From: a virus
Direction: 5' to 3' (one strand)
Length of the DNA stretch: 31,536 nucleotides
Virus record (IMG/VR): IMGVR_UViG_3300020205_000283
Coordinates: 1-31,536 of that record
Shown here: piece after piece, positions 1 to 12,200 of the stretch
Layout of the letters: each line of letters starts with the position of its first letter
Position numbering within the stretch: the first letter of the stretch is position 1
Notes under the pieces: model-generated
Database searches by the model: none
Seen by the model: the letters and a program-made list of their open reading frames with translations, nothing else
Told to the model about the DNA's origin: nothing
Translations under genes and position numbers: made by a program

Positions 1-705
1 CCAGGATGTGGTTACGGTGTCGCCTATCTGAACAGTTGTACCTAAAGTAGGATATGCTTCGTCACCAATAAACAATCTCCAAATGCCGCCTGGTGGCACA
101 AGTTCATCTACAGAGTTTACCTCAATATTTTCTATTAGTGAACCACCACCTACTACAATCGATGCGTTGTTATTGTTTGCGATTGTATTTGCGTTGAACG
201 TAAAGTTTCCAGTGTTACCACCACCGCCTACATTCTCGACTGTACCTGCTCGCATTTTAGGACGATATGGAATCTGGGTCCAGTTGGCCGTGTTGAATGA
301 CACAAAAGGCGTAGGAGTTGTAGTAGCCCACATGTCGGCTGCTTCAACACGAGTCTTGTCAGCGGCAGCAAATGTACCGTCACTTTCTATATTGACCTCT
401 TCAATTCGGCCATCATCTAGTTCATCTACTGAGTAGGTAGCAGCCACATAGTTGGCACTAGGAGTATCTCCATCATCAACTAGATACAAGTATTCAGCGT
501 TGTCAATAACTGTGACAGCACCTTCATCGCTACCAAATATATCTGGATTGTTGCCCCCGATAGTAATACGGCGTTCTACTTCTTCAGCACGGTAGTCAAC
601 AGCCTGTGTAACGCCAGGGATAACAACACCAGTTGCGCCTGCTTGTAAATTCACGCCGCCTAGTGTTAGGTCAGCGCCTTGTATTGCGAATGGTTTATTT
701 GCCAT
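1..705 (-). CDS. Fibre-like virion structural protein, 3' end cut by window edge
   Basis: The frame opens at an ATG (705-703) and stays open for 235 codons to the left edge, so the C-terminus is missing. The start is supported by AAGGAAT about 7 bases upstream, which overlaps the stop of the preceding gene. The protein begins MANKPFAIQGADLTLGG. It is rich in Gly, Asn, Thr and Val and has no Cys in the visible part. It carries a stretch near residues 165-190 (GNFTFNANTI, then an Asn run) of the type seen in tail-fibre and other virion proteins of T4-like marine phages, where GNFTF/ITF-type strands recur. I see no enzymatic motif, signal peptide or membrane segment. It is the last visible gene of a leftward structural run, 13 bases after its neighbour, so a role in fibres or the baseplate periphery is inferred from context and composition. 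The exact family is not recognised. Confidence 0.6.
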   Translation of the reverse strand, partial: MANKPFAIQGADLTLGGVNLQAGATGVVIPGVTQAVDYRAEEVERRITIGGNNPDIFGSDEGAVTVIDNAEYLYLVDDGDTPSANYVAATYSVDELDDGRIEEVNIESDGTFAAADKTRVEAADMWATTTPTPFVSFNTANWTQIPYRPKMRAGTVENVGGGGNTGNFTFNANTIANNNNASIVVGGGSLIENIEVNSVDELVPPGGIWRLFIGDEAYPTLGTTVQIGDTVTTSW

Positions 706-718
706 GTTATATTATTCC

Positions 719-1540
719 TTAATCTGATGTTGTAATTTCTGTCGCGAATGTTTTGACATATACGGCATTGGCACTGGGTGCGGTACACAGTACTTCTATT
801 CTGCTGGTCAGTGCGTTCCACAATGCGGTAAATGTTGCCAAGGGTGCTGCACTGGTATGTATAATGCCATAGACCGTTGAGGCTATGTCATTAGCTCTAA
901 AACTTTTGGCTATGATCATTTCACATGCTTGTGTGTCCATATCTACAGCCGCACCAACAATTCCCTCAACTTGTATCAACAATCTTATAGTGTGTTGATA
1001 TTGACCTGACGCCGAATAAACTACAGTACTGGCGTTGCCTAGACATGTAACTGTACCTGTATCTCTTTGTAGGGCAACATTAGGATATGCTAATTCGCCG
1101 CTGGCGTTAAATCTCCATGTACTTGAAAGCAGAGCTCCTGCATCACCTGCAACTAATTCAAGACTAGTGTTATCAGGATCAACAGATATAGATGCACGAG
1201 TGTTGGCAATTTTTATTTCTAGCACATCGATGTCACCAATAATTCCGTCACGCTCTGTAATTAAAGTTGACAATTCTCCTTGATATCCCGATAGTTGAGT
1301 CTGTGCTGGTCCGATTGCTGCTAGAGCAGAGGCATACTGGGGATTACTTGGTCCTTGATTTATTATGAATTGAAAGTTACTAATTTGACCCTGTACAGCA
1401 ACGATTTGACCTTGTTTAATCTGGATTTGAGAAAGTTTTGAGCCAAGTTGAATCCTTAGAGAGTCTAAAGTTTCAGTGAGTCCAGATACATCACCTGCTA
1501 TAGATGTACCGTTTTGTATTTCAAATAAACTAATTGGCAT
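719..1540 (-). CDS. Small fibre-like structural protein with coiled coil and shared C-terminal domain
   Basis: A 273-residue protein of unrecognised family. Residues about 20-115 look like a helical coiled coil rich in Gln, Leu and Ile, broken by a Gly/Pro-containing turn (GPSNPQYASALAAIGPAQ). A short fibre-type strand motif follows (TWRFNASGELAYPN, about residues 140-155). The last ~90 residues (from about HTIRLLIQVEG) align by eye with the C-terminus of the upstream 553-residue protein, including QAC/TCE, TVYGI and AP(L/I)ATF. The gene is preceded by AAAAGGAATAAAAG, a good ribosome site, and lies 15 bases from its upstream neighbour. The likely role is a trimeric or oligomeric fibre or attachment component: coiled coil plus a globular beta head is a common fibre plan. 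That role is inferred; no binding partner can be read from the sequence. Confidence 0.65.
   Translation of the reverse strand: MPISLFEIQNGTSIAGDVSGLTETLDSLRIQLGSKLSQIQIKQGQIVAVQGQISNFQFIINQGPSNPQYASALAAIGPAQTQLSGYQGELSTLITERDGIIGDIDVLEIKIANTRASISVDPDNTSLELVAGDAGALLSSTWRFNASGELAYPNVALQRDTGTVTCLGNASTVVYSASGQYQHTIRLLIQVEGIVGAAVDMDTQACEMIIAKSFRANDIASTVYGIIHTSAAPLATFTALWNALTSRIEVLCTAPSANAVYVKTFATEITTSD
722..1000 (-). repeat. C-terminal fibre domain, copy 2 (paralogue of 1559-1860)
   Basis: The last ~90 codons of the 273-residue protein. Shared features with the neighbour's C-terminus are I(R/K)L followed by a ViE/vEgI strand, an acidic plus Thr-Gln-(A/T)-Cys-Glu stretch, TVYGI, a hydroxyl-rich loop, then AP(I/L)ATF. 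The match is at protein level only. Confidence 0.65.
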
Positions 1541-1555
1541 TTTCTTTTATTCCTT

Positions 1556-3217
1556 TTATGCTAGGTAAGTAGTGTTGAGTACTGTTGCTGATACCCTAGC
1601 TTGTAAGGTAGTAGTTTCACTAGTTGGCCTCGCTCTAATTCTATATTCAGATGTAGTAACACCTGGCTCTTCTGTTGGCTGGATTACATATTGTCCTTCA
1701 AATGTTGCTATAGGAGCTGTACCTGTATAAGTAATTCCATACACTGTAAGATGTATGCTGTTTACATCATTAATTGCTGCTATGATTTCACATGTTTGAA
1801 CTTCGTATGCAGCATCAATAGTTTCAATAAGCACAAACAGTTTAATTGCACGAATCCGATTGTTGGTTCCTGTAGTATAAATTACAGTAAATTCACCTGG
1901 AGGAATTGAAATAAGAGGGCCGCCCGCGCCAGGGTAAGCAGTAGTTTGCTCTGTTCCATCTTGGAATATAATTTTGTTTCTGATACCTAATGTACTGCTA
2001 CCTTGGAGTATAACATCTCCATAAAATGCTGTACCGCTCATTTCTATTGTGTTTGTCAATGTGTCAACAGCAGTACCTGTGGGCGGGAATGCTTGCGACA
2101 TATCTCCAAGCTGTCCCATTTTAATGGATGCACGGTAAGGCGACCATTCACCGCCAGCAATTAGTTCAATTCTCCCTTGACTAGTGTATCCTAGCCCGTC
2201 GACAAAATCTCCTAAATTATTTGCAATGATACTTATTTTATTTGCACGGGGTACTTGTACTCCTATATTGTCTGTATTAGGGTCAGCTGGGCCTGTAATT
2301 TTAATATAAGACTCAAAATCAAAGTTACTAAGACTTATACTATGTGTGCCAATTCTTGATATCAATTGATCCTGAGTGCCAGTTGATCCCAATATCATTG
2401 TTGGGGCTATAAGTGAGTTGCCGTTATTTGTAGCATTTGTAAACTGCCATTTTTGTTCCAGATCAGTGTCATATTTTGTATAAATGTCTACACTAAGCTC
2501 TTTAATATCAATTTCGCTGCCACCTCGACCATCGCCATTTGATCCATAATTATAGATATAAATTGGCTTTTTATCAACGGTGCTTCGAATGTTTAATCCG
2601 GTGTCAATAACTTCGTTGTTATTACGCTGGAATACTGATGAACTAGCTTCTGTAGTATAAACTCGGCTTACTATGCCTGCAAATCCTACAACGTCAGTTG
2701 TGTTTAATGTTTGGTCAAATTGATTAACACTAACAATGCCGCCGGCATCAATTTCTAAACCACTGCCAATTTTAATGCCACCTAATACACTACTTGTTGC
2801 CTTAGGCAAAGTGTAAGCACCGGAATCTGCGCTTAGTACACCGTTAGCATCAATACTTAATCTTGCACCAACTTTAATTCCACCTAAAATTGTTTGACTT
2901 GCCTTTGGCAGTTCAGAAAAATTAGCAGTGACCACACCATCTTCATCGATACTAAGGCCTGTTCCTATGCGTATTCCGCCAATTTCGTCTGCCGTTGCTG
3001 GCTTAGTTGTTACAAGAACCTCGCCCGTTGGGCTACTGACAATTATTCCCTTTCCAGCTAAAACTTTAGAAACAAGGCCTAACGGTGCGCCAGTTTCACC
3101 TCCCAAAGCGTTATATAGTTCTGTAAAATTACTGTTTATTGCTTGGGCGCCGGCTCTTAGCGAATCGCCTGTTGCGTCATTCGCCGTAATACCCGCATAA
3201 ATTACTTTTTTTGCCAT
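1556..3217 (-). CDS. Tail-fibre-like structural protein with three LGGIKxG repeats
   Basis: A 553-residue protein starting MAKKVIYAGITANDATGDSL and then INSNFTELYNALGG, an N-terminus typical of fibre and neck-type proteins in T4-like marine phages. Residues about 73-165 hold three tandem copies of a ~30-residue unit with the core (I/L)GGI(K/R)(V/I)G..L.ID..G(V/I)(V/L)S, a beta-repeat found in many phage fibres. A central beta-rich part (about residues 170-440) contains a KIIFQDGTEQTTAY segment common before fibre heads. The last ~100 residues are a domain shared with the next gene (719-1540). A ribosome site CAGGAAT precedes the ATG, only 3 bases after the giant upstream gene, so the two are surely co-transcribed. 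I infer a tail-fibre or whisker-like role; whether it binds the host or another fibre segment cannot be told. Confidence 0.7.
   Translation of the reverse strand: MAKKVIYAGITANDATGDSLRAGAQAINSNFTELYNALGGETGAPLGLVSKVLAGKGIIVSSPTGEVLVTTKPATADEIGGIRIGTGLSIDEDGVVTANFSELPKASQTILGGIKVGARLSIDANGVLSADSGAYTLPKATSSVLGGIKIGSGLEIDAGGIVSVNQFDQTLNTTDVVGFAGIVSRVYTTEASSSVFQRNNNEVIDTGLNIRSTVDKKPIYIYNYGSNGDGRGGSEIDIKELSVDIYTKYDTDLEQKWQFTNATNNGNSLIAPTMILGSTGTQDQLISRIGTHSISLSNFDFESYIKITGPADPNTDNIGVQVPRANKISIIANNLGDFVDGLGYTSQGRIELIAGGEWSPYRASIKMGQLGDMSQAFPPTGTAVDTLTNTIEMSGTAFYGDVILQGSSTLGIRNKIIFQDGTEQTTAYPGAGGPLISIPPGEFTVIYTTGTNNRIRAIKLFVLIETIDAAYEVQTCEIIAAINDVNSIHLTVYGITYTGTAPIATFEGQYVIQPTEEPGVTTSEYRIRARPTSETTTLQARVSATVLNTTYLA
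1559..1860 (-). repeat. C-terminal fibre domain, copy 1 (paralogue of 722-1000)
   Basis: The last ~100 codons of the 553-residue protein, starting near RAIKLFVLIE and including VQTCEII, LTVYGIT and APIATFE. It is the partner of the domain that ends the next gene downstream. Confidence 0.65.
2725..3000 (-). repeat. Three tandem LGGIKxG fibre repeats
   Basis: Within the 553-residue protein, three imperfect copies begin near 3000, 2905 and 2806. Each carries GGI(R/K)(I/V)G, then L(S/E)ID, then G(V/I)(V/L)(S/T). They are related at the protein level and diverged at the DNA level, so they are old repeats rather than a recent duplication. Such units form stacked beta structure in phage fibres. Confidence 0.75.
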
Positions 3218-3220
3218 GTT

Positions 3221-6200
3221 TTATTCCTGATCGAATGTTATCGATTCGCTGTCAAACGTTCCTGTGATGCTGTCAAAGCTGGATGGAGTTCCTGCCTTGT
3301 TCTCATATTTACCAATATTCGCATACCAAATGCCCGGAGCAGCTTTTAAGAAACGTGCAATTTTACTGTCATCATCTAGGATATTTGTAGTCGAATCCCA
3401 TGCTGTTCCTGTGCGTTTAACCACGGTTACCCTTGTTCCAAACTTTAACTTGTGTGTTAATTGTAGTTCATTACTAGTACCGTCTACTGTAAATTCTGCA
3501 GCTAGTTCGATATCGCCTTCAGGACTTTCAGGAGCATTATCTACGTTATGCACTTTATAAGGTTTCTTTTTCAAACGAATATTGCCTACAAAGAATGTCC
3601 AGTTGGCGTTATCTGTTTTAAAGATATCAGAGCTAGTGTGGGCAGTTATACAACGGAATGTATAACTTCCAACTTCAACAATGTCGTCAATTTTGTATTC
3701 AACGTTTGAAGTCCACGGAATAGAACTGTAGCCCCCAACAAATACTTCAATGTCTGATGGCCACGATGTTTTTATTCCAGTAGTTGCATTAGTTTCTTCA
3801 TATAGTGCAGGAGCAAATGTTAAAGGAACAATATTAGTACCGTCTGATTTAACTTGTTCTACTATTGATTTTTCAACATAAGGGATCGTTTCGCTTGCGC
3901 CAATGTCTTGTACAAAACCACCTGATTTATGTACACGGCTCACTCCAGTTCCTAGTGTGCCTCGACGTAATTGTCCTAACAAATAAGTTGTAGTAGATCC
4001 TACTATCTTTGGCTCAAGAGTAAAGAATTCGATACGTTCTCCTCGAATTTCAATAATTCCTGGCTTATTATTAGCAATGCTTGGTGTGTCAAAATTACTT
4101 GCATCTTCAACTTCAATGTAGGTATCTAAATACTGTAAGTCTTTAACTAGAACTGTTCGCTTATTAGCGTTCAATCGCTTAAAGTGTGTTCTGTTCAACA
4201 TATCTTTAAACTGCATATAAGAAACACCAGAGTTTAATACACGACTGCCGTAGGTAATAATTGTAAACTCATCTGCTGGATCTGGATAGAACGCTAATTT
4301 AATACTTGAACGATCTTCATTCAATTTAAAGTCAGCACTTGGAGTTAACAGTAATCCGTTTTTAATAACCCATACGTAATTGTCATCTATAACAGATCTG
4401 TCTAGTTGGATTATCCCGCCAGCAACACCCTTGTAGTTATAAAACGCAGGAGTGTCTGGAGTTAATTCAAAGTTTGAAGTAACACTAATGCCAGTACGTT
4501 GTATATCTAAAATGTCGTGTTTATAAGAACTTACTACTTCAATTAAATCAGTTGACGTATAATTTTTATCAAATTGAATCTTACCTGGCAACACTCCTAC
4601 TGGAGGAATATAATTATATTCTTGATCCTGTTTAATACTAATAATTAATTCTTGGTTTAGATATTTTTTACGAACAAGTTGTGTAATTTTTACAGTGATA
4701 CCGCTCAATTCGACAATATAATCTATACTTTGTTTTAATAATACGCCGCCGGCATACACATAAATGTCATTGGCAGACAATGAATATGGAGTGAATTTAA
4801 CCGAGTCAATTACATAATTAACTTTATTACCTGTAATTGTATAATAACTATTATTTGGACCTTTTAAGAATTTATTATTAACTCTTACTAACATATTAGA
4901 TTCAGCAGGTAACTTATCACCTACAACATATTCTAAATTGTAAATGTTAGATCCGGTTCCTTGAATACGTTCAGTTTGTGTAATTGAATACGTTTGTTCT
5001 GTACCACTGACAATCACATAATTAATTATCGCGCCAGCTGATGGTGCGACACTAAAAAATAAACCTAATCTATTTGCACTTTCGTAACTGGCATCAGTTT
5101 TAAATAACGCAGGGGTACCTGGTTCAGCAGGCTGTCCGTTAACATAGACTAAAAAGTTAAAATCTTTTACCCAAGCGGCTTTAGTTACAAATTCAACTTG
5201 TGATCCATCTCCAACAAAGTAATCTAAATCTAAAATATTTGAACCGTTAAATCCAAAGCTGAATATTGAAATTAATTCGCCGATTGCTGGTGCAGAAACA
5301 AATTTAATTAAACTTGCAGCATAATCAATCGTGTAGTCGTCAGTAATATTTTTAATTATTGAAGTTGATGATAGTACATCAGTTAACGAATCTCTTAATC
5401 CATTAGTAAATTTAACAATAACTGCTGTAGGACTATTAGGTTGCTGAGACATTTTAAAATCTGTTTGAACTCCATCAGCAACATAACTGTCAACACGAAT
5501 GTTTGCAGATCCTGTATTTGGTCTGTCATATATCTTAATTGCAACGGCATCAACTACTTGTCCCGGAACAACTTCTTCTGTTGCTGGACTGCTCGTTGGT
5601 GTAACAAATCCGTCACCGTCAACTAAAATATCATCAGCTGCAATACCAGTTGCACTACTTAATGAATTTCCTAAGAACTCTCCGCCGCTTAATGCAGTGT
5701 CGTAATCTTGCTCTTGTGGCAATACTGAACCGTCGCTGCCAGCTCTACGCCATATAAATTGATCACCGTCAAAGACGTCAACTGTTCCAGGAATACTAAA
5801 TGTTTTATAAGTTGGATCTAATACACTGTCCGGAACACCGTTAGAAATTATAGTTTGCATAATAGCAGTATCATTTGCCAGTGGTGGTAAATTATTAAGA
5901 ACTACTGTTGCAGCATTGATTTGTATTTGTTTGGCCGATCTTGCTGATGTATTAGTAACAATATTTGAATTTATTGTTGCAAGACTATTTTCAGAACTAG
6001 TAATCAGCGCCTGTGTTGCAGGAATACTTCCTGGTCCAGGATTTACAAGGATATTAATTGCACTAACTGTTGGAGCATATAACGGATCTCCAGGATCTAA
6101 CCCATCTAATATAATTAGTTGTGCATTTAAGTTTGCTTGTTTAGATACTAGTTGTGCATTATATGTTTCCAAATCTGCTTCTACAGAATTTTTACTATTA

Positions 6201-9200
6201 ACTAGTACATTTCGTTGCGAAACTAAAACTTGATATTCATTTTCTAAAACATTTAACGCCGCTAGTGCTGCACCTGTACTTGTAAAATTAGGATCGTCTA
6301 GACGAACAGGGTTAACATAAGCTGTAATATCAATTATTGCTCCACTAGGAATCGGTTCTTGTAGGAATAGGGTTCCGTTTGGATTGATTGTACAATCCAC
6401 CGGGTCTACTAATGTTTTGGAAAAAATAACTGATGTAGTTGGCTGAATATCTTTAAATAAAATTTGATCTATTTCAACCTGTGTCCCATTAATAATTCTT
6501 TTTACCTTAGTGTTATATGCAAAGGAATCAACAGTCTCGTAAGTTGCTGAACCCGTAGCAGTTGTTAGAGGAATTGGAGTTGCTGCAAATCCTACTGTAA
6601 TTTGATTTGCACAATTAACTTGTCCGTTCAGAGGACTAGTAACAGAAATACTTCCAACTGTCGATGATATATATGTGAAGGTTGTTGGGTTAACAACAGT
6701 GATAGATTTATTTGTGTCAGTATCAAGTGCCGTAGATGTTGCTGTTATGCTTACAGGTTGTGCTGTGGCTAGCCCGTGTTGAACAGAAGTAACCACAGTT
6801 GCCGTTGCCGATAATGTAATAATTAAATCATTAGTAATATCAATTCCACCAAATACTGAACCCAATACTTTAACTTTAGTTCCAGAGGTATAACCAGTTC
6901 CTGGTACAGTAATAGCAATTGTAGTATTAGATGATGTAAAATCTACAATGCCAGTAGTTTTAGTAACAGTAACTCTCATTCCAGAACCAGTGCCTGATTC
7001 TATAAATGTCTCTTGATTAGTGTATGTTTTAGCAATAACAGTAAAACTGCTTCCGGCATCAACTGTTTGAGAATTGTTAACTGTATAAGTCCCAGTTAAT
7101 CCTGAACCAGATGTAAATCCAGTAATTCGTGTATTTTCAAGTACCCCAGTTCCAATAATAACTGAATTTAATCCAACAGTTCCTACATTAATTGCTGTGA
7201 TTGTTAAAATTGTTCCGCTGATCGATCCAACAAACACACAAATGTCGTCGGCCGCTTTTCCAGTTAGTGATAAATTAACTGAACGAGATACTGATAATAC
7301 TGGAATAGTATTTGCGTAGGGTTTTGTTAAAAGATAATAATCAGATGCTGAAGACAGTCCTCCAAACATTTGTCCTTTAAATTTAATCTTTTCTCCAACT
7401 GTTAATCCTGCAATAGTACTAACAGTAATAAGGTTACCAACTGAACTAGTAGATGTTACATTTCCCACTGGACGATAACTAGTAACAATATTATCTATTT
7501 CAACATCTGTAGTATTTGTTAAAGTTAAAATATTACTTCCTGAAACATTTCCAGTTCCTGCAATTTTAGTTACAGTAACAGTTGCCGTTGGCGGAAACAC
7601 ATCGTTCACATTAAAATTATAAATTAATGAGAAACCATCTCCAGTATACGTATCGTTATTTTTACCAACATAATAAACGTTCATTGGCGTGCCAGCTGAA
7701 GGCACATATGGCAGTGTAAATGAATGTGTATTTGCAGCAACTGTTACTACATAGTCATCAAACGAACTGTCAAAACTTGCCCACTTATCTGTATAATAGG
7801 GAACACTGTCCCACCCAGACGAAATATCAAAGTTTAAACCATGAATATTTACGCCGCCGTAATCGATACCTGTCATTAGTTGCGCTAAATCTTTACCAAG
7901 TTCTCCAGATGCTGGATTATAATAATATTGGATACGATCAGCAGCATTTAACATAGACCAGTCTTTAATATATGTAACTGTTACAACATAGCCTTTCTTA
8001 GGTGCTACATCAAATGTAATTTTTCCAGTGTAATTAGTATAACCTTTACTTGTAGATTTAGTTATTTCTAATTTATAAGTTGAACGCAACACTTCTACTT
8101 GCTTTCCTGGTTCACCAAGTAGTACCGTAGTTTTTCCAATACGAACGTCTGGTGCCCACTTTAAAGGAAATTGTAATCGAGATCCTGAAACTACAGTGTT
8201 TCCAGAAAATGTTTCAGTTGCTTGAAGATTAGTAACAAAGTAGTTTTGTGTTACTCGGTCAAATTTTACTTTAATTAAATTACTTCTTACAACGCCGTTT
8301 CCTATTTTTGCAGAAACTCTTGCTGGGGTGCCGTTGGCTATTAGACCGCCGTCAATTATTATTGTTGGAGTACTTAAATATCCTGATCCAGCTGTTAACA
8401 ATACAATACGATTAATTTTTCCGTTAGTAAAAAATGCTCTAGCAGTTGCGCCAGAACCAGTATTACTAATAATACGAACAGTTGGTTCTGCTCGATATCC
8501 TGATCCACCATCAATAATGTCTAAAGATATTATCGAGTATCCTAGATTATCGTACCAATGACGCCATGGATATGATAAAATTTGATTATTGTCGGATTGT
8601 ATTAACCCGTCAACAATGTTTGTTGAAATAGGAATAATTGTTCCATTTTCGTAAACAGAAGGCAAGTCAAAGTCTGTAGTTGATAATTGATTCGTATCTA
8701 GTTTAGAATACGCACTTACATATTCACGAATTTTTGTTCTATATGGTTTGACTTCGTCTATGTAATCTTCAAAATTTTCTAAATTATCACTATTGTATGT
8801 TACTTTTTGTTTTAATTCGCCAACACTATGTTGTGCTTTAACAAAACTTGTTTTAAAGATCCAGTCAATATAATTTTGTTCGCTGTAAGCATATCGAACT
8901 GAGTTGAAGAACAGGTTTAAATAAACTTCTTTCATGTCATCAACAAGGATATTATTTTTAAGAGTTTCTAAAATAATACGTAGTTCAGTTGATGCTGAGT
9001 TATCAAATATTCCCGAATCATACAACGACCCATCAAAGCCAAACTCGCTGTTTGAAAAACGATATAGTTCAGAAATAAACTGAATAGTTCCTTTTTCTTT
9101 ACCTACAACTTTATAACTCTGTGTCCAATCAACACTCGAAGAATCTGCATATTTTTCTAATAACAGCCAAGTTCCTAGTGTTGTGATTCGCACCTTAACG

Positions 9201-12200
9201 GTTTGTCCTATCTTACATTCAAGGCCCTGTAAATCAGAAATAGAAGAAACAGAATGAACAATTGAAGTAAATTGATTATATCCAGTTGCATACCAATCTA
9301 TATAATTCCAATAGTTTCGCACATCGTAAGACTGGCTACGAATACGAGACCACACTTGTGTAGACGGCTCGTAAGCATAGATGCTCCAGTTTCCATTTGC
9401 AACTGAATCTTGATGGACTAAAACACTATAATTTCTTAATGTTACCGATGTATCTGATGTATATCCGTATCCTTCTGATATAATATCTGCGCCGGTAATT
9501 TGTCCTTTTATATCAATAACAGTACGTACTATTGCTCCCGTGCCCGAACCAGTAATTGTAAAATACGGAGCAATTACATAGCCACGTCCTCGATTAAGAA
9601 TATTAATTCCTGTAATTCGGCCGTTAGTAATAATAGGAGTAAACTGAGGCTTTTCGTAATTTCCAATATTTGAAAATCTCAACTCTGCTTCAGAATCGAT
9701 TGTCGAATCGTACAATCCAGTTATAGTACTTGGTTCAGTTTCGTACAATTCAAGTTTAGAAATATCCGAATTCTCAACGACTAATTCTTTAACTAATGCA
9801 GTATTAACGTGTTCAATAAATTGTTTTAGTGCCTCAAAACGATTAATAAACATTCCCTGACGTGGACGATTTTCTACTCCGTATTTTAATTTAGGAGGTA
9901 ATAACGGATCAGGAACTAATCGACCCTGCGTATCTTTTCCGCACAAACTATCAAACCACTTTTGTTCAATTGCTGACGGTATTGTAGTTTCTGCATTATT
10001 GTTAATAATTTTCCACTGACTATGAATATTTTTGTCTGTCTTAGGACTTGTCCAATATTCGATGCTTAACACTATATCTTTATCTTGCAATAAAGGTTGT
10101 ACATTAACAAGACTAAACGAATTAGAACTAGTTAATGCAATATATTTGTATCCGTATCCTCTTGGATTTTCAATCAATGTTGAAACATCACTAGCAGACA
10201 TTGTTCTTCCAAGTACGTTTGGAATTGTTTTTTTATTCTTAACCCAGAAATAATATGTATTTTTAAAACTCTTAGCTATAGTATCGTATTTTCGTACAAG
10301 AGCATATATATTATTTCCGTATAAACTTGTACCACTAACGCCAATAGTAATTCCTTCCTCCGTGTCAGCTAGGCTATTCCATTTTTCTGGGGTATATTTT
10401 GTTTCAACCCATTCGTAAATATCAATACTTGCTCCTGGAAATATTGTATTCCATGTGCTATTTCGATAAACTAAATCAGTATCGTGACTATCATAGAACT
10501 TGGCAGTTCTTAAATCCCACCATAGTGTTCCAACTTGCGATTTTGTCCAAGCCATACCGTCGTCAACATTTACTGTGCTGTCGCCAACACTATACGTTGC
10601 AGGGTCGTAGAAAGTTTTAAATTTAATTTCTTGTTCTGCTATTCCTGGAATTTTTCCTTGAGTCGAATCGATAATATCTAGATAAGAAATTAACTTATTA
10701 GTAGATTTATTATACAAAAAGGCTCTCTTAATCTTGCTAAGATCCACTCGAACATTTTCTTTTCTGTAGACTTTCCAACTAAGTTTACCAATATCTTTTC
10801 TATATTCGTAAACTTTTCCTGATTTGTATCCCTGGTCTACTGCGTTTGGTGATCCAACTAATATTTGGTTTCTACTTACAGCGAGTCCGGTACTATACCC
10901 TGCAAGATCATCGTCTGTATTTTCTAAACTTTCACTGTAAATCCATTTCGTTGCATACCTATCATAAATGTCAATTCTTCCGTTATCCGCAATGATATCA
11001 TACACTCTTGTTAAATTATTATCAAACGTTGTTGTTTCAAGGTCAAACTTTGTTTTAATTAAATTATCAGATCCTTTATTAAAAATAACTAGTGTTTCAT
11101 AGTCGTTCATAAAAGAAATTTTAGTTCCAAAAAATTGTGCTGTTTCTGGTTTAGGATTAAACAGCTCGTGAACTACTTCATAAGACTCATTATTAATAAA
11201 TTGATAAACAAAAACTTTTCCTTGATCTAACTTTATATCATCACTCAACGTAGAAGAAATAGCAATATATTCTCCCGAATTTGAAACTGTCAAACTTGTT
11301 CCAAATCCGTATTCTGTACCAGTTTTCGTTTGATATAGTGTATATGCATTGTTTGTTTTTTTATAAACAAAAACATATCCAGAAGTTAACGTACTAGTAG
11401 ACGGACGATTAACTCCAGGTGTTGAGACTACTAGTGTAGAGTTGTCAGCACTCATGCTCATAGCATAGCCAAAATTACTGTATACAGGCAAAATTGGATG
11501 GCCAAGGGTGTTGTCTAAATTATAGCGCCAGTTGGTCGTTGTGAATTCAATTCTTCCGGATGGTGTGCTATCTGGTTCTGCACTAATAATTATTGAATTT
11601 GTTGCTTGATTTATCTGAGATACATATTGTCCGCTAGTAAATCCAGTTCCTTGCAAATACATGCCTTCTTCAATTCCAGCAGTACTTGTTAACACTACCG
11701 TTGTTCCAAAACTTCCTGTTGGATTGTAAGATGTTGTTACCTCTACAACTGTTTTATAATCTAATCTATAAACATTTCCTGTTTCAGTATTATAACCAGA
11801 TGCAGCTACAAACAAAACGTTATCGCCAAACACTAAGTTAGAACCAAATTTTTCTCCGTTTGCCGGCAATGGACTTAATATAGTTGCAACTAAACTAAAA
11901 ATATTGTTATTGTCTTTTTTGTAAATTGAAACTACACCTTGATGGTCTAACGTTGAATTAACGCCTGTTGAATCAACAGGAATATAGGCAATTGTTTTCC
12001 AATAGATTTTTGCGTTACCTGCTACAGATATAGCAGCAATTGGTCCAACGCTAGCTCCGCCAACAATTGAAGTTACTTTAATGATAAGATTATTAGCAGG
12101 AGCTGCACCACCGAGCGATGTTCCTAAAATTCTTATTGTGTCTCCGGCAGCATATAGATTTCCTGCAGAAACAATCGTTGCTTCGTAATTTGATTTTTTT

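Noticed and set aside
719-3220. Terminators between the fibre genes
   Set aside because: The gaps are 3-15 bases and hold ribosome sites. No stem followed by a T run was seen.
6600-7580. Possible tandem DNA repeat or CRISPR-like region in the Ser/Thr-rich part of the giant gene
   Set aside because: The repetition is at amino-acid level (Thr/Ser/Gly/Val codons). There are no exact direct repeats with spacers.
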